DNA of 64,000 nucleotides from Streptomyces tibetensis (lineage in GTDB: Bacteria; Actinomycetota; Actinomycetes; Streptomycetales; Streptomycetaceae), in the NCBI RefSeq assembly GCF_007655005.1, contig NZ_SZVW01000009.1, positions 248,001-312,000 of the forward strand. The letters are read 5' to 3'. Every line of letters begins with the position of its first letter. Within the stretch, counting starts at the first letter, position 1. The notes beneath the pieces were generated by a model that ran no database searches, was not told the origin of the DNA, and worked only from the letters and a program-made list of their open reading frames with translations. A program made the position numbers and the translations under genes. This document shows, piece after piece, positions 1 to 7,873 of the stretch.

Positions 1-1029
1 TGCCTTCGCCCGGTCGGGCGGGTGGCCGAGGGCGAGGGCGGCGTCGTGGAACCGTTCGCGCCGGTCCTCGTCGATGTGCCGGGCGAGCGGCAGCAGTACG
101 TCGCGGATGAAGGTCTCCCGGCGGACCAGGCGCAGCTCCGGCGTCGCGCGCAGCAGGAACGGGACCCCTTCGCCGTTGACCGTTCTCATCAGCAGGTACA
201 GCGGGCGCAGTTCGTGGTGCGCGAGCCGGACGTGCCAGCGGCCGTGCAGGTACTGCCCGGCGTGCGGGAGGATGAAGCCGACCGCGATGAGCACGGCGGA
301 CAGGCAGGCGAGCGGCGGGGCGACGGCGGTGCTCAGCCAGTCCACGTCCCGCCCGGCCCAACGGGCCGCCACGGCGCTGATCTTGGCCGCGTCGAAGAGC
401 AACTGCGCCGCGTAGCCCACGCCCAGGAACTTCAGCCCCCAGCGCAGCAGCGAGTCGAGGCCGTCCGTGCGGACCCAGTTCCAGATCAGCCCGTTGGTGA
501 CCAGCGCGGCCACGGTGTGCGCGAGCAGGTACAGCACGATCACCTCGCGCATGTACGGGGTGTTCGCGTAGTACGTGTCGAGATCCCGCAGCCGCTCCAC
601 CGGCACGTCCGCGAGAGCGAACAGCACCCACATCGCGACGATCACACCCGAGTAGACCGCCACGACCCCGCGCATCGCGCGCCGGGTGCGGTCCGAACGG
701 TCGGACAGGCCGTTGCGCCAGGAGATGATCAGCAGCAGGCAGAAGGCGCAGAACGCGGTGAGCAGCGAGTAGACCCAGGGGCCGGAGAAGTTCGCCACCC
801 CGGTGAGCCGGTTGACCCGGGCGATCGTCGACGGCGCGACGAAGACGAACACCGCGCAGGCGAGCAGCAGCAGCCCGCCGACCGCGCGCAGCATCGGGTC
901 CTTCCAGAGCCGGATGATGCTCGGCAGCTTGATGGCCAGGGCGGCGGCCAGGACCCCCGCGGGGATCCACCAGAAGTTCGGATAGAACTGGTTGACGAAC
1001 TCCGCCGGGGTCAGCGCCACCGTCGTCAC
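1..1029 (-). CDS. MAB_1171c-type integral membrane protein (partial, 3' end outside window)
   Basis: The reading frame runs off the left edge, so 343 codons are visible. The GTG start overlaps the upstream stop in a GTGA arrangement, which implies translational coupling. The protein opens with a short polar stretch and then several hydrophobic helices, roughly residues 18-34, 44-60, 74-92, 113-130, 150-165 and 220-240, followed by a soluble C-terminal part rich in Arg and Glu. Helix pattern, length and partner match the actinobacterial family annotated as MAB_1171c putative transporter, normally found beside an ImmA/IrrE-like protein. No transport substrate is established, so the transporter label is only a family name. 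The pairing suggests a membrane sensor working with a cytosolic regulator or protease; that is inference. Confidence 0.8.
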   Translation of the reverse strand, partial: MTTVALTPAEFVNQFYPNFWWIPAGVLAAALAIKLPSIIRLWKDPMLRAVGGLLLLACAVFVFVAPSTIARVNRLTGVANFSGPWVYSLLTAFCAFCLLLIISWRNGLSDRSDRTRRAMRGVVAVYSGVIVAMWVLFALADVPVERLRDLDTYYANTPYMREVIVLYLLAHTVAALVTNGLIWNWVRTDGLDSLLRWGLKFLGVGYAAQLLFDAAKISAVAARWAGRDVDWLSTAVAPPLACLSAVLIAVGFILPHAGQYLHGRWHVRLAHHELRPLYLLMRTVNGEGVPFLLRATPELRLVRRETFIRDVLLPLARHIDEDRRERFHDAALALGHPPDRAKA

Positions 1030-1637
1030 GGTGCCGCACCTCCTCGCGGCCCCCGGTAGTACAGCGACCGCTGCACCGGTTCGAGGGGTACGTCCGGGTC
1101 GCGCCCACCCGGCAGCAGCGCCCGGCACCCCGCCGCCAGCCGGTGTCCGAAGGCATCGGCCTCGGCCTCGTCCCGCTCCCGGGAGCCGTTGCGGGCGGCC
1201 ACCGCCAGCGCGACGTCCTCCCACCCCGGCCGGTCGGCGAACGCGTGGGCCGCCGCCGCACCTACCCCGTGGTGATGCCCGTGCCCCGCGTGCAGATGCC
1301 ACAGCTCGTGCCCGAGGATGACCAGCTGCTGCACGGCCTCGGCCCGCTCCTCCACGATGACGAGGTCGAAGTCCTGGAACTCCACCCACAGGCCGGTCAC
1401 TTCTATCTCGTCGGGAAACCGCTCGAACCGCAGCTCCACGGGCCGTCCGCCGCGCCGCGCGCTCATCTCCTCGCACAGCGCCCGGCACAGCGACCGTACG
1501 TCGGTGGGGCGTTGGGGTCTCCTGCGGACCGCGGTGGCGAGCTCGGCGGCCAGGCCGCGCATGGCTGAGCCACTGCGTGAGCGCCTGAGCGCGGCGGTGA
1601 CTCGGGCGGCCCTGACCCGCGCGCCCGCGATGTCCAT
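1026..1637 (-). CDS. ImmA/IrrE-like metalloprotease-fold regulatory protein
   Basis: This 203-residue protein carries a zinc-binding HELWH motif at residues 110-114 followed by a His-rich stretch, placed as in ImmA/IrrE (M78-like) proteases, with further acidic residues near 160-165 that could supply the third ligand. The ATG start is chosen because a GGGGGAG ribosome binding site precedes it. Longer upstream readings lack a site and look non-coding. Genome annotations often call such genes toxin-antitoxin regulator components. ImmA-type proteases cleave repressors, but no XRE repressor lies beside this one; its only close partner is the coupled membrane protein. The role is therefore unproven, and signal-dependent proteolysis is the natural hypothesis. 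Confidence 0.8.
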   Translation of the reverse strand: MDIAGARVRAARVTAALRRSRSGSAMRGLAAELATAVRRRPQRPTDVRSLCRALCEEMSARRGGRPVELRFERFPDEIEVTGLWVEFQDFDLVIVEERAEAVQQLVILGHELWHLHAGHGHHHGVGAAAAHAFADRPGWEDVALAVAARNGSRERDEAEADAFGHRLAAGCRALLPGGRDPDVPLEPVQRSLYYRGPRGGAAP

Positions 1638-1788
1638 CGCTCCCCCTTCTCGGCGCCGGCCGAGGCCCGCCGGCGCATCCGAGACTACGCGCCCGAAAGT
1701 GTGCGCGTCATGCGATCCGACGTCCGATGTTCCATGGGGAACGACCGTTCCTGTCCGGAAAAGTCCCGACCGACGTCGGGCCGGACCA

Positions 1789-1817
1789 TTGACGTGCAAG
1801 CGCTTCGAATTTACGGT
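1789..1817 (+). promoter_or_regulatory. Promoter of the arabino-oligosaccharide ABC/GH51 operon
   Basis: A vegetative-type promoter: -35 TTGACG (1789-1794), a 17-bp spacer, and -10 TACGGT (1812-1817), about 70 bp before the solute-binding protein ATG. The whole module, with the preceding GGACC and the downstream TTCGAA elements, is nearly repeated at 23381-23452 before the GH43 genes. Confidence 0.75.
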
Positions 1818-1841
1818 CCCGTTCGAAGTGACGAGCGCAAT

Positions 1842-1856
1842 CCGAAATATCGAACG
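1842..1856 (+). promoter_or_regulatory. Putative sugar-regulon operator (CCGAAATATCGAACG)
   Basis: The site lies 25 bp downstream of the -10 box, where a bound repressor would block transcription. Its reverse complement matches GTTCGA-N-AT-N-TCGG sites at 23439, 34369 and 36769, and in looser form at 33392. A further TTCGAA-containing element (about 1820-1835) sits between it and the promoter. The cognate regulator is unknown. Confidence 0.6.
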
Positions 1857-1886
1857 CACCTCCGTCATCGATCGCAAGGGCAGGGC

Positions 1887-3245
1887 ATGGGACGACCTGA
1901 CCTGAATCGCAGGCAGCTTCTCGGCGGGCTCGGCGGACTCATCGTCGCCGGCAGCCTCGGCTTCGCCGCGGTCGGCACCGGAGCCGACGCACTCGCCGCC
2001 GGCACGCACCCGCGCGTGCGCTACTGGAACCTCTTCAGCGGCGGCGACGGCTCCAACATGATCGCGATGCTGGACGCCTTCCGTAAGGCCAACCCGGACA
2101 TCGCCGTCAAGGACTCCACCCTCCAGTGGGGCAACCCCTTCTACACCAAGCTCGCCATGGCCGCCGCGGGCAACCGCGCCCCCGACCTCGGCGTCATGCA
2201 CCTGGGCCGCGTCACCGGCTTCTCACCCGGCCGCCTCCTCGACCCCTGGGACGTCGGCCTGCTGGCCAAGTACGGCGTCCGCCAGGAGGACTTCAACCCC
2301 GCCCTGTGGAAGCGCGCCGTCGTCGACGGCAAGCTCTACGCCCTCCCGCTCGACATCCACGTCCAGCTCTGCTTCTACCGCAAGGACGTGCTGAAGAAGG
2401 CCGGGCTGCTGGGCACCGACGGCCGGATCGTGCCGGTCACCTCCGCCGACGAGTGGTTCGGCGTCCTCAAGGAGGCCAAGCGGGCCACGAAGAAGGGGCT
2501 CCAGACCATCGGCCTGTGGGCCAACGACCAGAACTTCCAGTGGTGGTTCTTCGTCGCCTTCTACACCCAGCTCGGCGGCACCTGGTTCAACGCCGCGAAC
2601 ACCGAGGTCACCTTCGACACCGACAAGGCCGTCCAGGTCCTCACGTTCCTGCGCCGGCACCTCACCGACGGCTACGCCGACCCGGGCTTCGCGGGCCCCG
2701 CCGGCGCCGAACAGTTCATCAACGGCTCCCCCTTCGTCTGGGAGGGCAACTGGTCGGTCCCGGTCTACTCCGGCGCGAAGCTCGACTACGGCGCGACCCC
2801 GCTGCCGCCCGTCTTCGGCAAGCAGGCCACGCACGCCGAGTCGCACGCCTTCGTCCTGCCGCACCAGTCCGACCGCGGCGGCGCCACCAACGAGGCCGCC
2901 CACGAACTCGCCGCCTACGTCGTCACCCACGCCCGGCAGTGGGCGGCCGGCGGCCACATCCCCGCGTACACGCCCACGCTGTCCACAGCGGCGTACAAGG
3001 AGCTGGACCCGCAGAGCGAATACGTCTCCGCCATGAACCACCAGGCCACCGAGCCGAAGGTGTGGTTCGCGGGCTCCACCGGCATCCTCGCCCAGCGCGT
3101 CGGCCCGATCGTCGCCGCCTCGACGATGGGCTCCACCCGGCCCGAGAACGCCGCCCGCCGGATGAAGGGCGCACTCACCCAGTTGCTGGCCATGAAGAAC
3201 CCCATGGACGGCATGACCGCCGCGGAAGGAGGCGCGGCCGCATGA
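1887..3245 (+). CDS. Sugar ABC transporter extracellular solute-binding protein (CUT1 type)
   Basis: The 452-residue product has a typical solute-binding protein fold pattern (WNLFSGGDG near the start of the mature part) and precedes two permease genes. It should bind an oligosaccharide outside the membrane and deliver it to those permeases. The downstream GH51 enzyme points to arabino-oligosaccharides. The N-terminus has a twin-arginine-like NRRQLL motif, then a hydrophobic segment ending about residue 36. Unusually there is no lipobox cysteine, so anchoring by lipid is not evident. The ATG start follows a weak GGGCAGG site. The stop overlaps the next start (ATGA). No MsiK-type ATPase is encoded here, as is usual in Streptomyces, where one shared ATPase serves many such importers. 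Confidence 0.88.
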   Translation: MGRPDLNRRQLLGGLGGLIVAGSLGFAAVGTGADALAAGTHPRVRYWNLFSGGDGSNMIAMLDAFRKANPDIAVKDSTLQWGNPFYTKLAMAAAGNRAPDLGVMHLGRVTGFSPGRLLDPWDVGLLAKYGVRQEDFNPALWKRAVVDGKLYALPLDIHVQLCFYRKDVLKKAGLLGTDGRIVPVTSADEWFGVLKEAKRATKKGLQTIGLWANDQNFQWWFFVAFYTQLGGTWFNAANTEVTFDTDKAVQVLTFLRRHLTDGYADPGFAGPAGAEQFINGSPFVWEGNWSVPVYSGAKLDYGATPLPPVFGKQATHAESHAFVLPHQSDRGGATNEAAHELAAYVVTHARQWAAGGHIPAYTPTLSTAAYKELDPQSEYVSAMNHQATEPKVWFAGSTGILAQRVGPIVAASTMGSTRPENAARRMKGALTQLLAMKNPMDGMTAAEGGAAA

Positions 3246-4207
3246 CGACCAGCCCCCGGACCGGCCCCGCTGTCGCCCGGACCCTCGCCGCACCCGCACC
3301 CGCACGCGCGAAGACCGCCGCCGCGAGCGCCACCCTGCGCCGCGGTCAGGGCTTCCAGCACGGCGGCTGGTTCGTGGCCCCGTTCCTGCTCCTCTTCGCC
3401 CTGTTCGTGATCTGGCCGCTCCTGAGAGGCGTCTACCTCAGTTTCACGGACGCCAACATCACGGGCGAGGGCGCGAGCTTCGTCGGCCTCGACAACTACC
3501 GCGAGGCCCTTCGAGACCCCCTGGTGTGGGACTCCCTCGGCCACAGCGCGTACTTCACGCTCCTGGTCGTGCCGTGCATCACCGTCCTCGCCTTCCTCCT
3601 CGCGATGCTGGCCCACCACATCGAACGCGGCAAGTGGCTGTGGCGGCTGTGCTTCTTCGCCCCGTTCCTGCTGCCGTCGACCGTCGCGGGCAACCTGTGG
3701 CAGTGGCTGTTCAACCCCGGCACCGGCATGGTCAACCACGTCTTCGGCCTCGACACGCCCTGGCTGACCGACAAGTCGTACGCGATGCTCGCTCTCGTCA
3801 TCACCACCCTGTGGTGGACGGTCGGCTTCAGCTTCCTGCTGTACCTCGCCGCGCTCCAGGGCATCCCGGGCCACCTCTACGAGGCCGCCCGGCTGGACGG
3901 GGCGAACGCCTGGCACCGCATGGTCCACATCACCCTTCCGATGCTCCGCAACATCACCGGCCTCGTCATCGCCCTGCAGATCCTCGCCTCGCTCCAGGTC
4001 TTCGACCAGGCCGTGGTGATGATGGACTTCGGCCCCGGCCCCGAGGAGTCGACCCGCACCTTCGTGCAGTTCACCCTCGAAGAGGGCTTCACCAGCTACC
4101 GCGTGGGCTACGCCTCCGCGATCTCCGTCATCTTCTTCGTGATCATCGCGGCCGTCGCCTTCGCCCGGATGTGGCTGCTGCGCAACCGTGAGGAGAGCGC
4201 CCGATGA
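3242..4207 (+). CDS. Carbohydrate ABC transporter permease 1 (MalF-like)
   Basis: A 321-residue inner-membrane permease. A basic, Ala/Pro-rich N-terminus of about 40 residues is followed by six predicted membrane helices, and the EAARLDGA coupling motif (EAA loop) lies in the last third, where the shared ATPase docks. It is translationally coupled on both sides by ATGA overlaps with the binding protein and the second permease. The family (CUT1) imports di- and oligosaccharides, and context suggests arabino-oligosaccharides. Confidence 0.9.
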   Translation: MTTSPRTGPAVARTLAAPAPARAKTAAASATLRRGQGFQHGGWFVAPFLLLFALFVIWPLLRGVYLSFTDANITGEGASFVGLDNYREALRDPLVWDSLGHSAYFTLLVVPCITVLAFLLAMLAHHIERGKWLWRLCFFAPFLLPSTVAGNLWQWLFNPGTGMVNHVFGLDTPWLTDKSYAMLALVITTLWWTVGFSFLLYLAALQGIPGHLYEAARLDGANAWHRMVHITLPMLRNITGLVIALQILASLQVFDQAVVMMDFGPGPEESTRTFVQFTLEEGFTSYRVGYASAISVIFFVIIAAVAFARMWLLRNREESAR

Positions 4208-5037
4208 CCACCAAGGCGTGGACGCCCAGCCAGATCCTGCTCACCCTCCTCGGCACGGCCGTGTCGGTCGTTTTCCTCGCCCCCTTCGCCTGGGGCCTGT
4301 TCACCTCGCTCAAGTCCGAGACCGAGGCGGTGGAGGTCCCGGCGCACTGGCTCCCGAAGGACTGGACGGGCCAGGCCTGGAAGGCCCTGTTCGAGTCCGG
4401 CAACATCACCAACTGGTTCGTGAACTCCCTGGTCGTCTCGGTCTGCGTGACGTCCGTGGTGCTCCTCGTCAGCGCCCTCGCCGGCTACGGCTTCGCCCGC
4501 ACCGAGTTCCGCGGCAAGAACGTCCTGATGGGCCTGGTCATGGCAGGCCTGATGATCTCGCCCGCCGTCCTCGGCGTGCCGCTGTTCACCACGGTCCAGC
4601 AGATGGGGATGGTCGACACCTACTGGGGCATGATCCTGCCGCAGTGCGCGCCCGCCGCGATGGTGTACATCCTCTACAAGTTCTTCCAGGGCATCCCGCG
4701 GGAGCTGGAGGAGGCCGCGTTCATCGACGGCGCGGGCCGCTGGCGGGTCTTCTTCACCATCGTCCTCCCGCTCTCCCGCCCGTCCCTCGCCGCCGTCGGC
4801 ATCTTCACCTTCATCGCCTCGTGGAACAACTTCCTCTGGCCGTACATGGTGACCAACAACCCCGATTTGATGACCATGCCGAACGGCATCGCGACCGTCA
4901 TGAACTCCTACGGCATCCAATGGGCCCAACTCATGGCCGGCGGCCTGATGGCGGGCCTGCCCCTGATCATCGTCTTCGTGTTCTTCCAGAGACAGATCGT
5001 GGCGGGCGTGGCCCACACAGGCCTGGCAGGGCAATAG
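4204..5037 (+). CDS. Carbohydrate ABC transporter permease 2 (MalG-like)
   Basis: A 277-residue membrane protein with six predicted helices and the EAAFIDGA coupling motif near residues 175-182, typical of the second CUT1 permease. It pairs with the preceding permease to form the translocation channel. The ATG overlaps the upstream stop (ATGA). The following GH51 gene is about 110 bp downstream, separated by a dispersed intergenic repeat rather than an evident terminator, so co-transcription is likely but not certain. Confidence 0.9.
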   Translation: MTTKAWTPSQILLTLLGTAVSVVFLAPFAWGLFTSLKSETEAVEVPAHWLPKDWTGQAWKALFESGNITNWFVNSLVVSVCVTSVVLLVSALAGYGFARTEFRGKNVLMGLVMAGLMISPAVLGVPLFTTVQQMGMVDTYWGMILPQCAPAAMVYILYKFFQGIPRELEEAAFIDGAGRWRVFFTIVLPLSRPSLAAVGIFTFIASWNNFLWPYMVTNNPDLMTMPNGIATVMNSYGIQWAQLMAGGLMAGLPLIIVFVFFQRQIVAGVAHTGLAGQ

Positions 5038-5049
5038 CGCCCTTCTGTC

Positions 5050-5125
5050 AGGGGCGCGAGGCTGTGCCCGATGTGCGACTCCGCCGCGTGGGCGCGACAA
5101 ACCCCCACAAACCCGCAGACGAAAC
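5050..5125 (+). repeat. Dispersed intergenic repeat, type B
   Basis: A GC-rich block (GGGGCGCGAGGCTGTGCCCG, then ATGTGCGACTCCGCCGCGTG) in the permease-GH51 gap. A close relative lies at 25892-25975, just after the second GH43 gene. Such short blocks recur between genes in Streptomyces. Having both copies next to arabinan genes may be chance. Confidence 0.65.
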
Positions 5126-5145
5126 TGAACCTCGAAAGGCAAGCA

Positions 5146-6657
5146 ATGCACACCGCCCGCTTCACCCTCGACCCGGCATTCACCGTCGGCGAGGTCAACC
5201 CCCGCCTCTTCGGCAGCTTCGTGGAACACCTCGGCCGCTGCGTCTACACCGGCATCTTCGAACCGGACCACCCCACCGCCGACGAGGACGGCATCCGCAC
5301 CGACGTCCTGGACCTCGTCCGCGAACTCGGCGTCACCGCCGTCCGCTACCCCGGCGGCAACTTCGTCTCCGGATACAAGTGGGAGGACTCCGTCGGCCCC
5401 GTCGAGGACCGCCCCCGCCGCCTCGACCTCGCCTGGCGCTCCACCGAGACCAACCGCTTCGGCCTCTCCGAGTACATCGCCTTCCTGAAGAAGGTCGGCC
5501 CCCAGGCGGAGCCCATGATGGCCCTCAACCTCGGCACCCGTGGCGTCGCCGAGGCCATCGAACTCCAGGAGTACGCCAACCACCCCGCCGGCACGGCCCT
5601 GTCCGACCTCCGTGCCGCGCACGGCGACAAGGACCCCTTCGGCATCAAGCTGTGGTGCCTGGGCAACGAGATGGACGGCCCCTGGCAGACCGGCCACAAG
5701 ACCGCCCAGGAGTACGGCAGGGTCGCCGCCGAGACCGCCCGCGCGATGCGCCAGATCGACCCGGGCGTCGAACTCGTGGCGTGCGGCTCCTCCAGCCAGT
5801 CCATGCCGACCTTCGCCGCCTGGGAGGCGACGGTCCTGGAGGAGACGTACGACCTCGTCGACCACATCTCCCTGCACGCCTACTACCAGCCCGAGGACGG
5901 TGACGTCGACTCCTTCCTGGCCTCCGCCGTCGACATGGAGTCCTTCATCGAGAACGTGGTCGCCACCGCCGACCACATCGGCGCGAAGCTGAAGTCGAAG
6001 AAGAAGATCAACCTCTCCTTCGACGAGTGGAACGTCTGGTACATCTCGCAGTGGCACGAGATCGAGAACTCCGGCGCGCGGGACTGGGCCGAGGCCCCGC
6101 GCCTGTTGGAGGACAACTACAGCGTCATGGACGCGGTCGTCTTCGGCTCGCTCCTCATCGCCCTGCTCCGGCACGCCGACCGCGTCACGGTCGCCTGCCT
6201 CGCCCAGCTCGTCAACGTCATCGCGCCGATCATGACCGAGCCCGGCGGCCCGGCCTGGCGGCAGACGACGTTCTTCCCGTTCGCCCAGGCGTCGAAGCAC
6301 GGCCGCGGCCAGGTCCTGGACGTCCGCGTGGACTCGCCGACGTACGAGACGAAGAAGTACGGCGAGACCGACCTCCTGCACGCCACCGCCGTCCGGGCCG
6401 AGGACGGCACCGTCACCGTCTTCGCCGTCAACCGCAGCCGCACCGACGCCCTGCCCCTCGAAGTCGCCCTGAGCGGCCTCGACCTGACACGGGTCGTCGA
6501 GCACAGCGCCCTCGCGGACGCCGACCCCGACGCCCGCAACACCCTCGACGACCCCGAGCGGGTCGCTCCCCACCCGGTCGACGGCACGGCCCTGAGGGAC
6601 GGCACGCTCGGCGCCGTCCTGGAGCCGCTGTCCTGGAACGTCATCCGGCTGGCCTGA
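5146..6657 (+). CDS. Alpha-N-arabinofuranosidase, GH51, intracellular
   Basis: The 503-residue protein matches GH51 in length and motifs: RYPGGNFVSGY near residues 67-77, acid/base Glu175 in CLGNEMDGPW, and nucleophile Glu294 in SFDEWNVWY. The enzyme removes terminal alpha-L-arabinofuranosyl residues from arabino-oligosaccharides with retention of configuration. There is no signal peptide, so it acts in the cytosol on sugars imported by the ABC system just upstream. A long upstream extension of the frame lies in a dispersed repeat and is not coding. The ATG at 5146 follows a GAAAGG site. The gene is probably expressed from the shared promoter at 1789. Confidence 0.95.
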   Translation: MHTARFTLDPAFTVGEVNPRLFGSFVEHLGRCVYTGIFEPDHPTADEDGIRTDVLDLVRELGVTAVRYPGGNFVSGYKWEDSVGPVEDRPRRLDLAWRSTETNRFGLSEYIAFLKKVGPQAEPMMALNLGTRGVAEAIELQEYANHPAGTALSDLRAAHGDKDPFGIKLWCLGNEMDGPWQTGHKTAQEYGRVAAETARAMRQIDPGVELVACGSSSQSMPTFAAWEATVLEETYDLVDHISLHAYYQPEDGDVDSFLASAVDMESFIENVVATADHIGAKLKSKKKINLSFDEWNVWYISQWHEIENSGARDWAEAPRLLEDNYSVMDAVVFGSLLIALLRHADRVTVACLAQLVNVIAPIMTEPGGPAWRQTTFFPFAQASKHGRGQVLDVRVDSPTYETKKYGETDLLHATAVRAEDGTVTVFAVNRSRTDALPLEVALSGLDLTRVVEHSALADADPDARNTLDDPERVAPHPVDGTALRDGTLGAVLEPLSWNVIRLA

Positions 6658-6667
6658 CAGCCGCCGG

Positions 6668-7783
6668 TCAGCGCTCGATGCGCAGCAGGGCGGCCGAGGA
6701 CGCCGACGTCGAGGTCGTCCCGACCGCCCAGTAGCCGTCCGAACCCGGCACCCGGGCCAGGGCGTTCATGACGACGGGGGTCGAAGCCACCGGCCCCCGC
6801 TCGCTCACCCAGGCCGTGCCGTCCCAGCGCAGGTAGTGGGCCCGGGTCTGGTCCCAGAAGTCCCAGCCGGCGATCCGGTCGGGACGGCCCCGCGCGTCGG
6901 CGACGACGCCGTTGAGCATGCCGACGCCGAACGGTTCGGTGACGCCCTGCCAGGTGCTGCCGTCACCGTGCAGGAGCAGCACGCCCGGGGGCTTGCCGAC
7001 CGGGCCGCCCACCCCGTAGTCGTAGCCGACCAGCCACAGGTCGTCGTCGGCGACCGGCAGCAGCCCCGTGATGCTCGCGCGGATGCCCTGGTAGGCGGGC
7101 AGCTCGGTCCAGGCGGAGCCGTTCCAGCGGGCGACGATGCCGACGCCGTACAGCCAGACGTCGCCGCGCGGGGTGAGCTGGACCCCCGAGGGAGTGACCG
7201 TGGGCGCGCTCGACGGTGCGGGGAGCCAGGTCCAGGCGCCGCCGTCGTGGTGCAGGAGCAGCCGGCCGTCCGAGGTGCGCCCGGAGAACCAGGCTCCGCC
7301 GCCCGGGTCGACCGCGACGCCGGTGAGGGACGTGCCGGATTCGCCCCGGCCGGGGAAGTCGGTCTCCCGCCAGGTTCCGCCGTCCCAGGCGAGCAGGTGC
7401 GTGCGGCCGGCCGTGTCGGTGCCGATCGCCCACGCCGAGCGGGCGCAGGTCCCGGCGACCGAGTGCAGGTAGCCGCGGAAACCCAGGTGGGTGAGGCCGG
7501 TCCGCGCCCATGCCGTGCCGTCCCACACCAGAGCCAGTGGCGAGCCGAGGGTGCCTCCGCTTCGGCCCTCCTCACCCACGGCCCACGCCAGGCCGCGCCC
7601 GGCAGCGGCGACGTCCCGCAACTGGGCGGCCGGTGCGCCGTCCGGTGCCGGCACGGCCTGCCACGCACGGGCCTCCCCGGTCGCCCGGGCGGCCGCCGCC
7701 GCGACCGGCCCGCCACTCGCCGGGACGAGTCCCAGACCCGCCCCGACACCGGCCAATCCGCTGATGAACCGCCGTCTGCGCAC
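6668..7783 (-). CDS. Tat-exported beta-propeller-like protein of unknown function
   Basis: A 371-residue protein starting at GTG after a GGGAGGGG site. The N-terminus RRRRFISG followed by a hydrophobic, Ala-rich segment is a Tat signal, with cleavage near residue 32. The rest is built of repeating W-DG-(T/S)-W units (VWDGTAWARTG, AWDGGTWRETD, RWNGSAWTEL, RWDGTAWVSE) typical of WD40/Kelch/BNR-like propellers, so it probably binds rather than catalyses. It is encoded 90 bp after the GH35 gene on the same strand and may be co-transcribed. No catalytic motif is seen. Confidence 0.75.
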   Translation of the reverse strand: MRRRRFISGLAGVGAGLGLVPASGGPVAAAAARATGEARAWQAVPAPDGAPAAQLRDVAAAGRGLAWAVGEEGRSGGTLGSPLALVWDGTAWARTGLTHLGFRGYLHSVAGTCARSAWAIGTDTAGRTHLLAWDGGTWRETDFPGRGESGTSLTGVAVDPGGGAWFSGRTSDGRLLLHHDGGAWTWLPAPSSAPTVTPSGVQLTPRGDVWLYGVGIVARWNGSAWTELPAYQGIRASITGLLPVADDDLWLVGYDYGVGGPVGKPPGVLLLHGDGSTWQGVTEPFGVGMLNGVVADARGRPDRIAGWDFWDQTRAHYLRWDGTAWVSERGPVASTPVVMNALARVPGSDGYWAVGTTSTSASSAALLRIER

Positions 7784-7873
7784 CAGGTTCCCCTCCCTGT
7801 CGGCAGCGCTGAAGGGTCAACACGGTGAACCAGCGGGCCGCAGAAGGCAATGCGCGAGGACGGCTCGATCCGG

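Noticed and set aside
4108-6573. 821-codon minus-strand frame over the permease and GH51 genes
   Set aside because: It crosses two well-supported plus-strand genes and has no recognisable motif or ribosome site.
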